Notes: generated by a model not told the origin, from the letters alone. DNA of 64,000 bases from Saccopteryx bilineata (GCF_036850765.1 NC_089494.1:60298809-60362808); one strand, 5' to 3'. Shown: positions 30,790-43,294, counted from the stretch's first letter. Numbers and translations: made by a program.

Positions 30790-33200
30790 AAGTGATGTTT
30801 GAGTTTGAGACTCAAAAGGATGAGTGTGTGTATCAAGGTGCAGTGCCTTGGTGGGTAGTGTTCTGGCAGAAGGAATAGCATATTTGAAAGCCTTGAGGAA
30901 GGATAGAGCATGGAAGGTTTTAAGAATTAAAAGAACTGTTAGAAGGAAAGGAGAATGTTTTGTGGAACATTTGGGTTTTTTTTTTGTGTGTGGCAGTTTT
31001 TAAGTTATTAGTTTTTATAATCGGTACTTTTTAATGGAAACAACTTGACCAAAAATCTATCACAGAATTTTGAGACCTATTAAAACAAAGTTTAATGAGA
31101 TAAATAAGCCTGACCAGGCGGTGTCACAGTGGATAGGTGTTGACTTGGTTTATGCTGAGGACCCAGGTTCGAAACTCCAGGGTCACTGGCTTGAATGCAG
31201 GCTCATCTGGCTTGAGCGTTGGCTCACCAAGCTTGAAGCATGGTGTCACCATCTTGAGCATGAGATTCTAGACATGATCCCATGGTCGCTTGCTTGAGCC
31301 CAGTGGTCACTGGCTTGAATCTGAAAGATGCTGGTTTGAGAAAGGGGTCACTGGCTCAGCTGGAGAACCCCTGTGAGGGCATGTATGAGAAGGCAATCAA
31401 TGAACAACTAAAGTGCTGCAGCTATGAGTTGATGCTTCTCCTCTCTCTCCCCTTCTGTATGTTTGTCTGTTAGTCTGTCTACCTCTCTTGCTTAAAAAAT
31501 AAAAAGAAAAAAGAATCAAAAGAAGGCCGAAGACTGGATTATAGAGAAAAATATAAGTAGCCAGGCAAGTGATATTTCTTGTGGGCCTTCTAGTTCATAA
31601 TAAAGATTTTAGGCTCTAATCTAAGAGTATTGGGAAGCCATTGAAGATTTTAAAGAAGGAATACAACATGATCATATTGTTATTTTAAAAATACCATTGA
31701 GGCTATGGTATGGAGAATCAATTAGAGGAGAATAAGAATGGGTCTGGAACAGCAAGTTAGAAGTTATTGTAGTTTTCTAGGGAAGAAATGATTGATGGTG
31801 ATTTGCACTTGACTACTGGTAGCAGCGAAGCACAATGGATAGATTGAAGAGATTTAGGAGGTAGAAATGAGGCAATATGGAGAGGCTCTTGATGGTTAGT
31901 TGGGTTTGGGGTAAGGGGGGAGAATTCCATCAAGGATAAAATTCAAGTTTATGGCTTGGGAAATTTGATTGATGGTAGTGCTATTAAAATAGGGTGTTCA
32001 ACAGCCTCAGGAGGAGCAGGTTTGGTGACCTACTGAGACCGAAATACTCATGTTCTATTCAGATAGAGTTGCCAAGTGGGATGCTTAAGTATGATTATGG
32101 AGCTCAGGAGAAAAATTTGAAGAGGAGATACAGGATTTGTCAGTTTATAACTGTTAATCAAAGCCATCTGTTTATTCTTTAATATTGGGTACTTGCAATC
32201 TGTTAGGTATTAGATTAGACCTTAGTGATAGAGAATGTAGTGACAAGATTCGTGCCCTGGAACTTACATTCTATTAAAGTTGGACAGACAAAAAATGAAG
32301 AGACAAACATAAGTAATTTAGAGATAAGTGCAATGAAGAAAATAAAACAGTGATCTGAGCAAGAGAAATAAGCTACTTTAGGTTGGTCCTGAAAGGTCTC
32401 TTTTGAGGAGGTGGTATTTGAATTGAGAACTAAAGTATGAGAAAGAACCAGCATGGAAAGAATTGGAATTTATGGAATATTATTAATAGATGTGGTATAT
32501 AGTAGCACATTTATCCATAGGTAGATGTAGGAAAGGGTTAACCTAAAATTATTAATGGTAATTCTCTCTAGGTGGTAGAAAGCAGCTTTTTTTCATATTC
32601 TTTTGGTATTGTATGAATTTTTTACTTCAGTGTGTTCCTCAAGTCCTAAAAACAAAACCAAAATTCAAGTCCTGAGAGAGCTTTCCAAGAGGAGAGAACG
32701 AAAAATGCTAAGGTCAAACAGTAGGAGAGAGCATGACTTATTTGAGCATCAAAAAGATATCTGGAATGTGTAATGGAAAAGAAGAGTGATAATGAAGCAA
32801 TCTTGCAGAATCGGGCATGATCTAGATTATGAAGAATTGTAGAGAGAAGTTTGAATTTCATTTCGGGCAAAACAGGAAGTTTGTAAAGGTTTTAGAGGAA
32901 GAATGGCATGATTTGTTTTTAAGTTGAGAGATTCAAGTGCACTGCCTTGTAGAGATTAAGACAAGAATGAGTAGAGAGGATAAGAGTAGAAACAGGGAGG
33001 AGCCTGTTATAGAAGTTTAATCTGAAGATGGAAGATGAAAAAAAAAAAAAAATAAATAAAGATGGAAGATGGATTGGATTGCCCTGTGGCAGTGGAGATG
33101 AGTAGATGGCTTGTGAATTATTTGGAAGTAAAATTTGAGAAAACTTGATGAGAGGAAATTATAGGTAAGGAAAAAGGAGAAATCACAATGATACTTAGGT
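30790..33200 (-). mobile_element. Ancient L2 tract, antisense, with later SINE
   Basis: Antisense L2 landmarks: 'tggcagaaggaatagcatatttgaaag' (about 30864), 'gggaagccattgaagattttaaag' (31631), 'agttattgtagttttctaggg' (31761), 'ggaggagcaggtttgg' (32011) and 'acttacattctattaaagttggacagac' (32261), plus a further segment at 32640-33190. It is probably at least two L2 copies end to end, strongly decayed. Confidence 0.6.
31108..31502 (+). mobile_element. tRNA-SINE ('gcctgaccaggcggtg' subfamily) with expanded internal repeat
   Basis: Head gcctgaccaggcggtgtcacagtgg, then a run of about seven related 20-30-bp units containing CTTGA(G/A) and (T/G)CAC motifs (about 31180-31350), then the 'gagaaggcaatcaatgaacaac' module and the A-rich tail. 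The short relative at 13037 has one unit. Confidence 0.9.
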
Positions 33201-33259
33201 TTATTTTGTTTGACATGGGGGAGGGATAGGGATCTTTTTATTTGGGCCTATAGTAATTT

Positions 33260-33283
33260 TGTGTGTGTGTGTGTGTGTGTGTG
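33260..33283. repeat. (GT)n microsatellite
   Basis: 12 GT units. Confidence 0.95.
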
Positions 33284-33608
33284 ACATTTTTAAAATTGGA
33301 ACTCCTGGACCTCATGAAATTTTACCTTTGAATGTGAATAAGAGAGCCAAAAATGGAATGCATACATACTACAAAATAAATGTCTCTGCCATTTTATTTT
33401 CCTTCTCTTTTGAAATCCTTTGGAATGCTTCTTATTTTAGGTATAATAGCAGATTTTTTTAATGTCGTGCTTCCTTATGTTTCCCTTGTATTTTTTCATG
33501 AAAAGGGAAGAGAAAAGAAATTTAGAAAGGAAATTAGCATTACTGGGCTCATTTTAATGGCTACCCACAAATTGAGATCTAATGTATCTGTTCCTATGAT
33601 TTAGAAGA

Positions 33609-34110
33609 CTTTTTTTTTTTTTTGGCAAATCATATACTGATTGTTTTTAAAAGCAGAGAAGAACTTCAATTCCTTAAAAATGTTTGCTTTTTCTTCAGTT
33701 TGATCTTTCTAGTCCTTTGAGTGTGAGGCTTTATTATTCTTACGGTGTCCTCTGCCTGTTCTGCATCACCTGCATCTAGTATGTCTTGGCTTGTTAAGCT
33801 TCAGAGCCATTTCTCACTTTGTCTCATTCATATCTGTGACCTGGTTCTCAACTGCTGCAGCTTCTATTTCAGCAAGCTTTTCACTTTTGGAAGCATAAGC
33901 CAGTTACCCAACAAAGAATAGAATTGTCCTTCTGATTGATGACAATCAAAAAAGCATGAAATAAAATACAACAACGTAAAAGTGGATGTTGTGGAAGATA
34001 GAAGGAAGACTTACCAAGGGACATTTTCTTTTCTGTGTAATATGAGCTGTTGCCCAAGCTTATTCCTGGACTTTTTTCCTTTGAAAATAAATGTTTTGAG
34101 GTCTGGACCT
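33609..34110 (-). pseudogene. Possible retroposed transcript, unassigned
   Basis: A T run (33609-33621) is followed by unique, non-AT-simple sequence. Read on the minus strand it would be a poly(A)-ended insert with short coding-like stretches (for example ASKSEKLAEIEAAAVENQV in one frame near 33870-33900) broken by stops and frame changes. I cannot assign a parent gene and see no clear TSD, so the call is tentative. Confidence 0.25.
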
Positions 34111-34344
34111 GGGTTTACTTAAAGGGATGGAGGTAGAAGGAGCAATAAAATGTATAGATTTATTCATCACTGTTTACATAGATGTCAAAGCTTAGAAATC
34201 TACCCAGTAACTGCAAAAAGTTACTGCTCTATCTGTAGTCCAAGTTTTCCAAATGCTTTTACTGGACAGAGAGGCCATGGATTCAGGGCAAAGCATATAT
34301 TGCATAATCATAACTATTCCAATATTATCTTCTTCTTCTTTTTT

Positions 34345-34672
34345 TTTTTTGTAAGAGACAAATGAGAAGCATCAACTTGTAGTTGCGTCACTTTAGTTGT
34401 TCATTGATTGCTTTTCATACGATCCTTGACCAGGGGGCTCTCGCCGACCCAGTGACCTCTTGCTCAAGCCAGCAACCTTGGGCTTCAAACCAGCGACCTT
34501 TGGGCTCAAGCCAGTGACCATGGGGTCATGTCTGTGATCCCATGCTCAAGCTGGTGACCCTGTGTTCAAGCTGAATGATCCTGTGCTCAAGCCAGTGACT
34601 TTGGGGTTTCGAACCTGGATCCTCAGCGTCCCAGGTTGATGTTCTATCCACTGCGCCACCACCTGGTCAGGA
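34345..34672 (-). mobile_element. tRNA-SINE with expanded internal repeat, antisense
   Basis: From 'gagaagcatcaacttgtagttgc' through 'gttcattgattgctttt' and a run of about seven 'gctcaagccagtgacc'-like units (34440-34610) to the head complement 'ccactgcgccaccacctggtcagg' in part. Same subfamily as 13037 and 31108. Confidence 0.9.
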
Positions 34673-35267
34673 TCCAGATGATCTTTTATGGTATCAATAC
34701 ATTACATGAGATACTTTAAGATTTTTATTATATCTTTTCAGGAGGTAATGTGAAGGAACTAACTGTGATTCCAACCTGTTTTTCTACTTTTCAGATTCAC
34801 TACTATGTATGTCTCTGATCTTTTCAACTCCTATGAAACTGAAATTATAATATAAATGCTGAATTTAGAAGTCATTAAGGCTATGCTTAGTGAGGGAAGA
34901 TATGGGTTATGGTTGGATTTTTGTATTTCTGCCTTATACTGGCAGGTATGCATTACCTTGAGAGTTGCTTCATTTTCTAACAGTGAACGAACATTAAACT
35001 TTGCCTCTACTTTAACTGACTCTATAAGCAATCTTAGAGGTTTTTACTCCTGGATACCTTATTTTTACAGATTATAACTTTCTAGAAGTTTCATTCTCTG
35101 TAAGATCCTTTTAGAGACCAATTAGCATAAAATGTTGACATCCCCAGATGATTATTTTCCCTCTGTGTGCTTTTTTTTTCATTTTAAATGGGGTTATTGG
35201 GGAAAATTTTAAGCAAAAGAACTAAGGAAAGGTGGTTCTGTCCCAGTTTCTTATGTTTTCTTATTTT

Positions 35268-35529
35268 CAGTGATTTTCAATCTTTTTCATCTTATGACAC
35301 ATGTAAACTAATTACTAAAATTCTGTGGTACACCAAAAAAATGTAGTTTTTGCTGATCTGACAAAAAAATAGGTATAATTTTGATTCATTCACACTATAC
35401 GGCTATTGTTTTGACTGTTGTCATTTTTATTTGACAGTCTAAGGAAAAAGAGGTCAGTGTTTCTGATAAAATAGTTAAGTATTGCACATTTTAAAAATTC
35501 TTGTGGCATACACTGGTCCAAAATCGCTG
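35268..35529. mobile_element. Nonautonomous hAT-like element, old
   Basis: 262 bp, with ends CAGTGATTTTCAATC and the complement of CAGCGATTTTGGACC. The interior 'ctaattactaaaattctgtggtacacc' and 'gctgatctgacaaaaaaataggtataattttgattcattcacac' blocks are typical of a dispersed mammalian MITE. An 8-bp TSD is no longer convincing. Confidence 0.65.
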
Positions 35530-35788
35530 TTCTATTAAATAGCACATTATTTGAGGATAGGGCTTTGATTTTTGTATAATTTCCGTCTTTGCATTCCTCC
35601 TCCCAACTGATTTGTAACAGATTTTCTCAATCTAGATTAACAAATATAATTTGTAGACTTTTGAGGAAAGTTAAACATTTGTTTCATGGCACTCTAATAA
35701 AAATACAAAGTGTCTCTCATCAAGTACAGTTGGCTCTTAAAGGAGAAGTTATCCGTGAATATTTCCTGATATTTACTCAAGGAGAGTA

Positions 35789-36215
35789 CAGTTCACCCTT
35801 CAACAATGTGAGGGTTAGGGGCAACGACTCCCACCCTCTTGTGCAGTTAGAAACCCACATATAGCTTTTTAACTCCCCAAAGTCTTAATTACTAATAACC
35901 TATTGCCTGGAAGCCTTACTGATAACATAAACAGTTAATTAATATATATTTTATATGTTGTATGTATTATGTACTGTATTTTTTTTTTTTTTTTTGTATT
36001 TTTCTGAAGCTAGAAACGGGGAGAGACAGTCAGACAGACTCCCGCATGCGCCTGATTGGGATCCACTGGGCATGCCCACCAGGGGGCGATGCTCTGCTCC
36101 TCTGGGGCGTTGCTCTGTTGCGACCAGAGCCACTCTAGCCCCTGGGGCAGAGGCCAAGGAGCCATCCCCAGCGCCTGGGCCATCTTTGCTCCAATGGAGC
36201 CTTGGCTGCAGGAGG

Positions 36216-36251
<36 letters not shown>

Positions 36252-36921
36252 GGAGAGGGGGAGGGGTGGAGAAGTAGATGGGCGCTTCCCCTGTGTGCCC
36301 TGGCCGGGAATCGAACCCAGGACCTCTGCACGCCAGGCCGACGCTCTACCACTGAGCCAACCAGCCAGGGCCATGTACTGTATTCTTTTTTTTTTTTTTC
36401 ATTTTTTCTCTGAAGCTGGAAACGGGGAGAGACAGTCAGACAAACTCCCGCATGCGCCCGACCGGGATCCACCCGGCACACCTACCAGGGGCGACGCTCT
36501 GCCCACCAGGAGGCGACGCTCTGCCCCTGGGGGGGGGTCGCTCTGCCGCCACCAAAGCCACTCTAGCTCCTGGGGCAGAGGCCAAAGAGCCATCCCCAGC
36601 GCCCGGGCCATCTTTGCTCCAATGGAGCCCTGGCTGCGGGAGGGGAAGAGAGAGACAGAGAGGAAGGAGGGGGGGTGGGGAAGCAAATGGGCGCTTCTCC
36701 TATGTGCCCTGGCCGGGAATCGAACCCAGGCCCCCCGCACGCCAGGCCGACGCTCTACTGCTGAGCCAACCGGCCAGGGCCATGTACTGTATTCTTAAAG
36801 TGAGCTAGAGAAAAGAAAATGTTGTTAATAAATCATAAGGAAGAGAAAATAAATTTATTGAAAAAAATCCACGTATAAGTGGACCCACACAGTTCAACCT
36901 GTGTTGTTCAAGGATCAGCTG
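35789..36921. mobile_element. Tc1/mariner-class (Tigger-like) element hosting two SINEs
   Basis: Left end CAGTTCACCCTTCAACAATG; right end, complemented, CAGCTGATCCTTGAACAACA. Both are bordered by TA (35787-35788 and 36922-36923). The interior 'acgtataagtggacccacacagttcaacc' block is inverted-repeat material. Two antisense SINEs at 35981-36781 split it. Without them it is about 330 bp and nonautonomous. Confidence 0.75.
35969..36796 (-). mobile_element. Two SINEs in series at one target site
   Basis: Target copies: ATGTACTGTATT at 35969-35980 (running into T tail), and ATGTACTGTATTCTT at 36373-36387 and 36782-36796. The SINEs occupy 35981-36372 and 36388-36781, both antisense, both long family. 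Together with 25757-26623 and 61880-62669 this makes three such sites in 64 kb. Confidence 0.93.
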
Positions 36922-37079
36922 TATTTACTTTGGTGGATAAGAAAATTACTTTTCAAGCCTTCCTTTTGCAATATTAATAAATATTTGAATATTTATAAAT
37001 ATTCACTTGATAGGATTTTGTAAAGAATTATGTACTGAGACTTGAATGAAGCACATCTTATTCTTGGATGAGAAGAGTC

Positions 37080-37500
37080 ATTGCAATGAGATCAATTCTC
37101 CCTAAATTAATCTAAAAATGTGTGATGATAAAAATGCCAACAATACTTTTAAACTTGGCACACTTCTATAATTTTAGTGGAAAAATCAGCACATAAGAAT
37201 AGACTTGAAAATTCTAAAAAAGAGAAGTCTACCAGATATCAAATACATTATAAAAGTTTATTAACTAAAAGTTTGGTATAGTGTATAACTATAAACACAG
37301 ACCGAAGAAAGAAACACAGAATCCAGAAATAAATTCCAAAAGGAATTTTTATGTGTGATTTGTTTTATATATAATAGAGATGACAATTCTGGTCATTGGG
37401 GGTGTTAGCTATATTGAAAAATAAGTAGATAAAAATAAGATTTAAAGCTTGATTCCTGTTTTACTCCTTATATCAAAATAAATCATTGTTTTTTGTCTGA
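37080..37500 (+). mobile_element. Old L1 ORF2 fragment, sense
   Basis: 'gcaatgagatcaattctccctaaattaatct' followed by 'gaaaattctaaaaaagag' and 'atacattataaaagtttattaactaaa' resemble the ORF2 segment between reverse transcriptase and the C terminus in old L1M elements. No open frame. Confidence 0.45.
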
Positions 37501-37559
37501 ATATGAAGGTTATTCTTGCTAAAGCCTTTGGTAGTTAAATAAACAGACAAAATATTCAA

Positions 37560-38790
37560 CATAGTTATAAATATTCAGATCTATTTTTTTTTTCATTTTT
37601 AGTTTTGTTTAGTATTTAAATCTCATCTAAAACATTTCAATAATTTGGATAAGGGCTTGTGTGGTTTTTGGAAAAAGAACACTTAAGTTTGGCAGAAAGA
37701 ATAATTTCTCTTTAGGCTCTTCCTTCTCTGTGTTATTGTTGGAACCAAACTGGGGAGTTTCGGCCTGTAGCATGTGTATCTTATTTTCCTTGTTATAAAC
37801 AAGGGTTTTAGGTTTTACACTTTGAGAAGTTTATCTTGCTGCCTCTTTGTGAGATAAGCCGTTGTCCTTTGTTTCTACTCTTTTGAGCCCCTGCATGATC
37901 TCCATTGCTTTTGAGAGCCCTTCCACATATTTTGAGTGTTGGGTTTTAGCTATCTCTTCATTTTATTATAGAAGGAATTTGTGTTTTTGTTTTTGTTCTT
38001 TGGATTATTTCTAAGAAGAGGGGGAGGAAATGTTGATTGATTATGCCACTATTCTCAAATTGGGAGTCAGTAATATCTTTAATATCTTCCCAAAATATGT
38101 TGCCACATTTTCATAAATTTATTGATTCCTGAAATACTTTAATTCTTTTTCTAAATTTTATTTTAGAAATGCCAAAGTGTTTCATTTAATTTAGTGTTAA
38201 AGAATATCTTACATGTTACCTTTTCAAGTCTTGAAGACTTGATACATGGAAAATTGATAGCTCATTTTCTCCTGCAGTAGTTCTGGTAAAAACCAAAAGG
38301 AGAATTTATTGTCCACAAAGGGGGACTAATGAGTTTTATTTTGAAATAAGGGAATCTTTCAATTCTTGTAGTTTTTATGCTTTGAAAATTGCATATGCTT
38401 CTTAGAAAGTATCTACTCATTAAAGAAAATTAACTGATTTTCTATAGAATTCCAGTCACTATCTCTGCAGTTCCTTCTCTTGTGTTCTCTGTTTTCTTTC
38501 TCTGTATTTTTTTTCTAAATCATTTCTCTCAGCTTGCCACTGTTTTAGTGTAATTGAAGTAGAGAAATATTATGGGACTTTTTTTACTGTGGTAGGATCC
38601 TTGAGGATTATGAGCACTATGTTTAACAACTCTTCTCTCATGTTCCTTTCCTTGATAAAGACAATGCTGATTTTCTTTTCTTTTTTTTTTGTTTGTTTTT
38701 TGCTTAGGTTGTTGTCCAAGTACCATGTGGGAATTTGGTGCTGGTTATTGTGCCTTTTTAAATCATGAAAATAAAGTATAACGATATAAT
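37560..38790. other. LNPK intron 4, unassigned sequence
   Basis: No exon and no known repeat is recognised with confidence. Pyrimidine-rich around 38460-38530 and 38660-38700. Confidence 0.3.
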
Positions 38791-39400
38791 AACCATGTTT
38801 TAGTTATTATGTAACAAATTGTCCCAGAATTTAGTAGTTTAAACCAACAATTATTTACTATCTCTCATAGTTCTTGAGGAATAGGAATGTGGGAGCAGCT
38901 TAGTTGGGTAGTTCTGGCTCAGAGTCTATTATGTATATACAGGGTGTATGAATTTCATTTAAACTGTTCACTGGGGCTGTAATCATCTCAAGACTTAACT
39001 GAGGCTGGAGAGTTCACTTCTTAGCTCACACATGTAGTTGTTTGCAGGCCTCAGCTCCTCATTGGCTGTTAGCCAGGGACCTCTGTTCCTCACCACGTGG
39101 GCATTTCTGTAGCGTTCCCTGAAAGTCCTCATGTCATAGCAGCTGGCTTCTCACGGAATGAGTAATCCAAGAGAAAATAAGATAATGAGTGGACGAGGAG
39201 GTCTAAAATGGAAGCTGGTAGCCTTTTATAACCTAATTTTGATGTGATACACTATCACTCTTGTCATATGCTGTTGGTCACACAGACCAACACTGGTGAG
39301 AGAGGACTACACAGGAATGTGTATACCAGGAGATAGGGTTCACTTATGACTCCTTTCAGGCTGACTCCCAAGAGTAGCAATGACATTTTAGAGTAATAAA
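38790..39400 (-). mobile_element. MaLR (MLT1-like) LTR relic, antisense
   Basis: 'ttatgtaacaaattgtcccagaatttagtagttt', 'ctcatagttcttgaggaataggaatg', 'cagctcctcattggctgttagccagggacc' and 'ccacgtgggcatttc' follow the antisense MLT1 pattern. Confidence 0.65.
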
Positions 39401-40200
39401 CTGATTTTCATTCTTACTTGAATTTATAATCAGATACCATGTATTCTTTTATAAAGTGATGTATTCTGCCATAGAGAGAGGTATTTTGCTATATTTACAT
39501 TAAATTTAAATGATGACCTTGACAAATTTGTGATTAGGATTATTGTTTGATTTCCTTTAAAATTTTTAAAATGTCATTTACTATCTTACTAATACATGGT
39601 TTAAACAATTATCCTCATAAAAATCTTAGGAAGGAAGTATTTAGCTAAATTTGCTTATCAAATGATTATTTTTAAAGGTAAGAATTTTTTTCCCTCCAGA
39701 TAGCTTATTTCATTTAGTAGAAAAAGATCCCTCCAATGTTAAATAACAGGGAAGGAGCAGCAACTTACATTTGTATAAAGCTCTGGATTTTTAAAACGTT
39801 CTTTTTCCTTAATGTGTGGAATAGACAAAGTAAGCTGAGACTTACTTAGTAAGAAGGGATTCTAAAACTTTTTTCTAATCTTTTGTTGAGGTTCAAAACT
39901 CCTTTGAGAATGGTGAAAGCAGTGGTCTCTCCAGAGAAACAAATTTTTATATACCAAGACAATTTTGCAATTTAGAGGATCTTCAGAAGGTCCATGGATT
40001 TTATATTGAGAACTCCTCCTTTGAAAGCACAGGTAGAATTCTGGTCATCTCTGAAAGAAGAGGAGTACTTTTTGATTTTTAACATATAACAAGAAATATT
40101 GGACCTAAATCTAATTGGAAATGAATATTTGTTTTTATTTTATATGGCTTCTAATTTCTTATCCTAATGATGGTTTTGTTTCTTAATTTTGCCTTTTCTT
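39400..40200. other. LNPK intron 4, 3' end, nothing recognised
   Basis: AT-rich sequence leading into the exon 5 acceptor. Confidence 0.35.
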
Positions 40201-40203
40201 TAG

Positions 40204-40262
40204 CATCTGGAGCATAAGAACAGTGCTTATTTTCTTCTTTTCCAAGAGAACAGAAAGAAATA
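40204..40262 (+). CDS. LNPK: LNPK exon 5: end of second membrane segment
   Basis: The acceptor ttgccttttctttag ends at 40203; the donor ATA|GTAAGT has its GT at 40263-40264. Its first base completes codon 86 (AT|C, Ile), then 19 codons follow (residues 87-105) and one base of codon 106. The residues IWSIRTVLIFFFSKRTERN finish the second membrane segment and add the basic cytosolic stop-transfer (SKRTER). The phases agree with exon 4 (2 bases carried) and exon 6 (1 base carried). Confidence 0.96.
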
Positions 40263-40819
40263 GTAAGTTTAATTTCTTAAGTTTTTATAAATGCCTTAGA
40301 AAACTTATAGTGCACTGGTTTATAATTAAATGATAGGTTGTACAATAGTGATTGAAATAACAATGTGGTAAATATTGAAGGTTGTTTGCTGTGAAGCATA
40401 AGAAAGGTTATAAATGATCAAGATGGTTCTATTTTTTATTTGTGTTATTTCTGTCTTGTTCAGAGTTTTTATTTACACATAACTAATTCATTTCTTTAGG
40501 TCAAGAAAAATTATATTTGTTAAATCAATCTTTATAGGAAACTTGTTATTATGGAGTAAAATATGGTTAAATTCCTTTTGATTTATTATTTTAATTGTAC
40601 CATTCTCTTTAACCTCAGAACCCCTAGGCTGTTTTTATTGAAATATGCAAATTATGATAAAATAGTTCATATTTGTCCTGTATGTGTACAGATTTTAAGA
40701 ATTTTCAGGTCTTAAAACTATGAGCTATAATTAAGCAAAGATATGCAGATTTAATTTTTAATAAAATTTATATGTGACTTATTTTTTCTTTTTTGAAACA
40801 CAATACATTATAACAGCTA

Positions 40820-41060
40820 AAAAAGAATTTAAAAAAACCCTGAGGTTAACATTGGTTAATAACATTATATAAGGTTTAGGTGTATGACATTATAATTTGG
40901 TATCTATATACACTATATAGTGAGCTCACTACCAATAATCTAGTTTCCATCCATCCCCATATATTTGACCCTCACTGACCCCTTCCCCTCTGGAAACCAT
41001 CAATCTATTATCTGTGTCTACAAGAGGTATTTTTTGTTTCTTTGTTCATGCTTCTTTAAA
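40820..41060 (-). mobile_element. L1 3'UTR fragment, antisense
   Basis: 'aacattggttaataacattatataaggtttaggtgtatgacattat' in part, and 'ccccttcccctctggaaaccatcaatc', match antisense L1 3'UTRs. The SINE at 41068 is inserted at its right end. Confidence 0.65.
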
Positions 41061-41067
41061 AAAATTC

Positions 41068-41443
41068 ATTTTTTTTTTAAACTTTAGTGAGAGGAGGGGA
41101 GGCAGAGGCAGACTCCCACATGTGTCCCGACTGGGATCCACCTAGCAAGCCCACTGAAGGGTGATGCTCTGCCCATCTGGGGTCCTTGCTCTGCTGCAAC
41201 TGGAGCGATTTTTTAGTGCCCGAGGCAGAGTTCATGGAGCCATCTTCAGCGCCTGCGACCAACTCACTCTAATTGAACCATGGCTGCAGGAAAGGAGAAG
41301 AGAGAGAGAGAGGGAGAGATAGAGAAGTGAGAGGAGGATGGGTGGAGAAGCAGATGGGTACTTCTGTGTGCCTTGACTGGAATCAAACCCGGGACTTACA
41401 CACACCAGGCCAACGCTCTACCACTGAGCCAACCAGCCAGGGC
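41068..41443 (-). mobile_element. Long-family SINE, antisense, TSD
   Basis: T tail, diverged body and head complement 'ctctaccactgagccaaccagccaggg'. The TSD TAAAAAAATTC is at 41057-41067 and 41444-41454. Confidence 0.92.
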
Positions 41444-41459
41444 TAAAAAAATTCTTAAT

Positions 41460-42440
41460 TTCATAAAATTTGAAAGTATTAAATATTAAGTTATCTCATA
41501 AATATAATTTTCTCTAAACTATTTTGTTTGTTTGACTCAGGATCTAAATAAGTGTCATACATATGACTTTCAAACTGCTCTCTTTCTCACGATTTGAACT
41601 CAGTTTGGATTCTTCGGTTTAACCCAATGACTATCCCTTGCAGATTCCCTTGACTTCTTTGCCCCCTTCCCAATCTACTTGTCTGGCAAACCATACCCTG
41701 TTTAAATATAATTATATGCTTACTCAATGACTGGCAAAACCCTACCTGGTTAAAAACATTTATATGCTTTTTTTTTCTGTATCAGAAAAGCTAAACATGT
41801 TAGGGGAAAATCATATAACATGTTGACCAGACCTACTTAAAAGTATATATGATTGCAAACACCATATGTACACTCAACACTGCTACACAGTCTTATTTTA
41901 TAGTTCCCTAGTAAATTCACTTTTTTTTCTAGAGCATTGTTTGAAATTTTATTTCTTCTCAAATTACTAATACCCACCTCCCTACCAAAACCCCCAAACC
42001 AAACCGGAATAAAACCAACCACCAAATAAACTACCTAATCAAATAAAAATTCAAAAGCCACAAACAAATAAAACCCCACAAAATCTACATGGTGATTCTC
42101 ACCTGATAGTCTCACTTTATGGAGAAAATAGATGTAAACAGATGGGAGCTACCGCTGCCTCCAAATATATTGTTAGCTCCAACTGTTAGTATGTTGTCAT
42201 CCTTCATGGTATTCTGAAAGAATAATTTTGATTCCATCTATGGCTAAACTCTCCATTTGTGCCCTGGATTCTAGATACTCTGGACATTTTTACAACTTTG
42301 CTTTTGCAGTTATCTCTTCCTGGAATTATCCTCTCTTTTGCATTATCTATTTCTGTTGGATTTTTTTTACTGGCATATAATCCTGCCTCAAAGCAGTCAT
42401 TGGGGTTGGGGTGGGGGACCTGTCCTGACTCTATATTCCC
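41460..42440. other. LNPK intron 5, nothing recognised
   Basis: Includes a strongly A/C-biased stretch (about 41970-42080). ORFs here look like chance. Confidence 0.3.
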
Positions 42441-42449
42441 TTTAACCTG

Positions 42450-42720
42450 CATTTTTTTCTCCTCTTCAAAGTCCTGTTATCTTTACCTCCAAAATTATCT
42501 TGAATCTTACCACTTCTAACCTTTACTACTGCTACAGTTCTTAATTGGGTCATCATTTCTAGCTGGTAGTACTGCAATGGCTTCATAAACAGACTTTTTA
42601 AGGTGTAGTTCAGATCTTCTGTCTCTTCTGCTTAAAATTTCTAATGGTTTCTTATCGCAACCAGAGTAAAATATGAAATCCGAACTCTGGATTATTTCAT
42701 CATTCAAATGTGTTAGTATT
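42450..42720 (+). repeat. L2 relic, sense
   Basis: 'gtcctgttatctttacctccaaaattatcttgaatc', 'ctgctacagttcttaattgggtcatcatttctagctgg' and 'ttctaatggtttcttatcgcaaccagagtaaaatatg' in L2 order. Same family as 10700-12640. Confidence 0.6.
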
Positions 42721-42824
42721 TTAACTTACAAATAGGCACATCAGGACATGGTTATTATATAAAAGGATTTTTACTTTAAAAATTTGTTTTAGGGATCCTT
42801 TCATTTAAAGATTTTACTAATTTG

Positions 42825-43206
42825 GTGGCCCTGGCCGGTTGGCTCAGTGGTAGAGCATCGGCCTGGCGTGCAGGAGTCCCGGGTTCGATTCTGGCCAGGG
42901 CACACAGGAGAAGCACCCATCTGCTTCTCCACCCCTCCCCTTCTCCTTCCTTTCTGTCTCTCTCTTCCCCTCCCACAGCCAAGGCTCCATTGGAGCAAAG
43001 TTGGCCCAGGCGCTGAGGATGGCTCTATGGCCTCTTCCTCATGCGCTAGAATGGCTCTGGTTGCAACAGAGCAACGGCCCAGATGGGCGGAGCATCGCCC
43101 GCTGGTGGGCATGCTGGTTGGATCCCGGTCAGGCTCATGCGGGAGTCTGTCTGACTGCCTCCCTGTTTCCAACTCCAGAATAATTAAAAATAAAATAAAA
43201 ATTTTT
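42825..43206 (+). mobile_element. Long-family SINE, TSD
   Basis: Near-consensus head and body with a short mixed A/T tail. The 13-bp TSD TTTTACTAATTTG is at 42812-42824 and 43207-43219. Confidence 0.95.
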
Positions 43207-43294
43207 TTTTACTAATTTGAATAGGTATTGCATGTATGTTTCAAGTAGACTTCATAAAAGATTGTCTTTTAGTCTTATACTTTTTTTAACATAA

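Noticed and set aside
36202..36798. Long + strand ORF (198 codons), and similar long ORFs at 4693-5163, 10168-10602, 26208-26616 and 62102-62725
   Set aside because: All lie within GC-rich long-family SINEs and repeat the same residues at every copy, on both strands. They are by-products of SINE composition, not genes.
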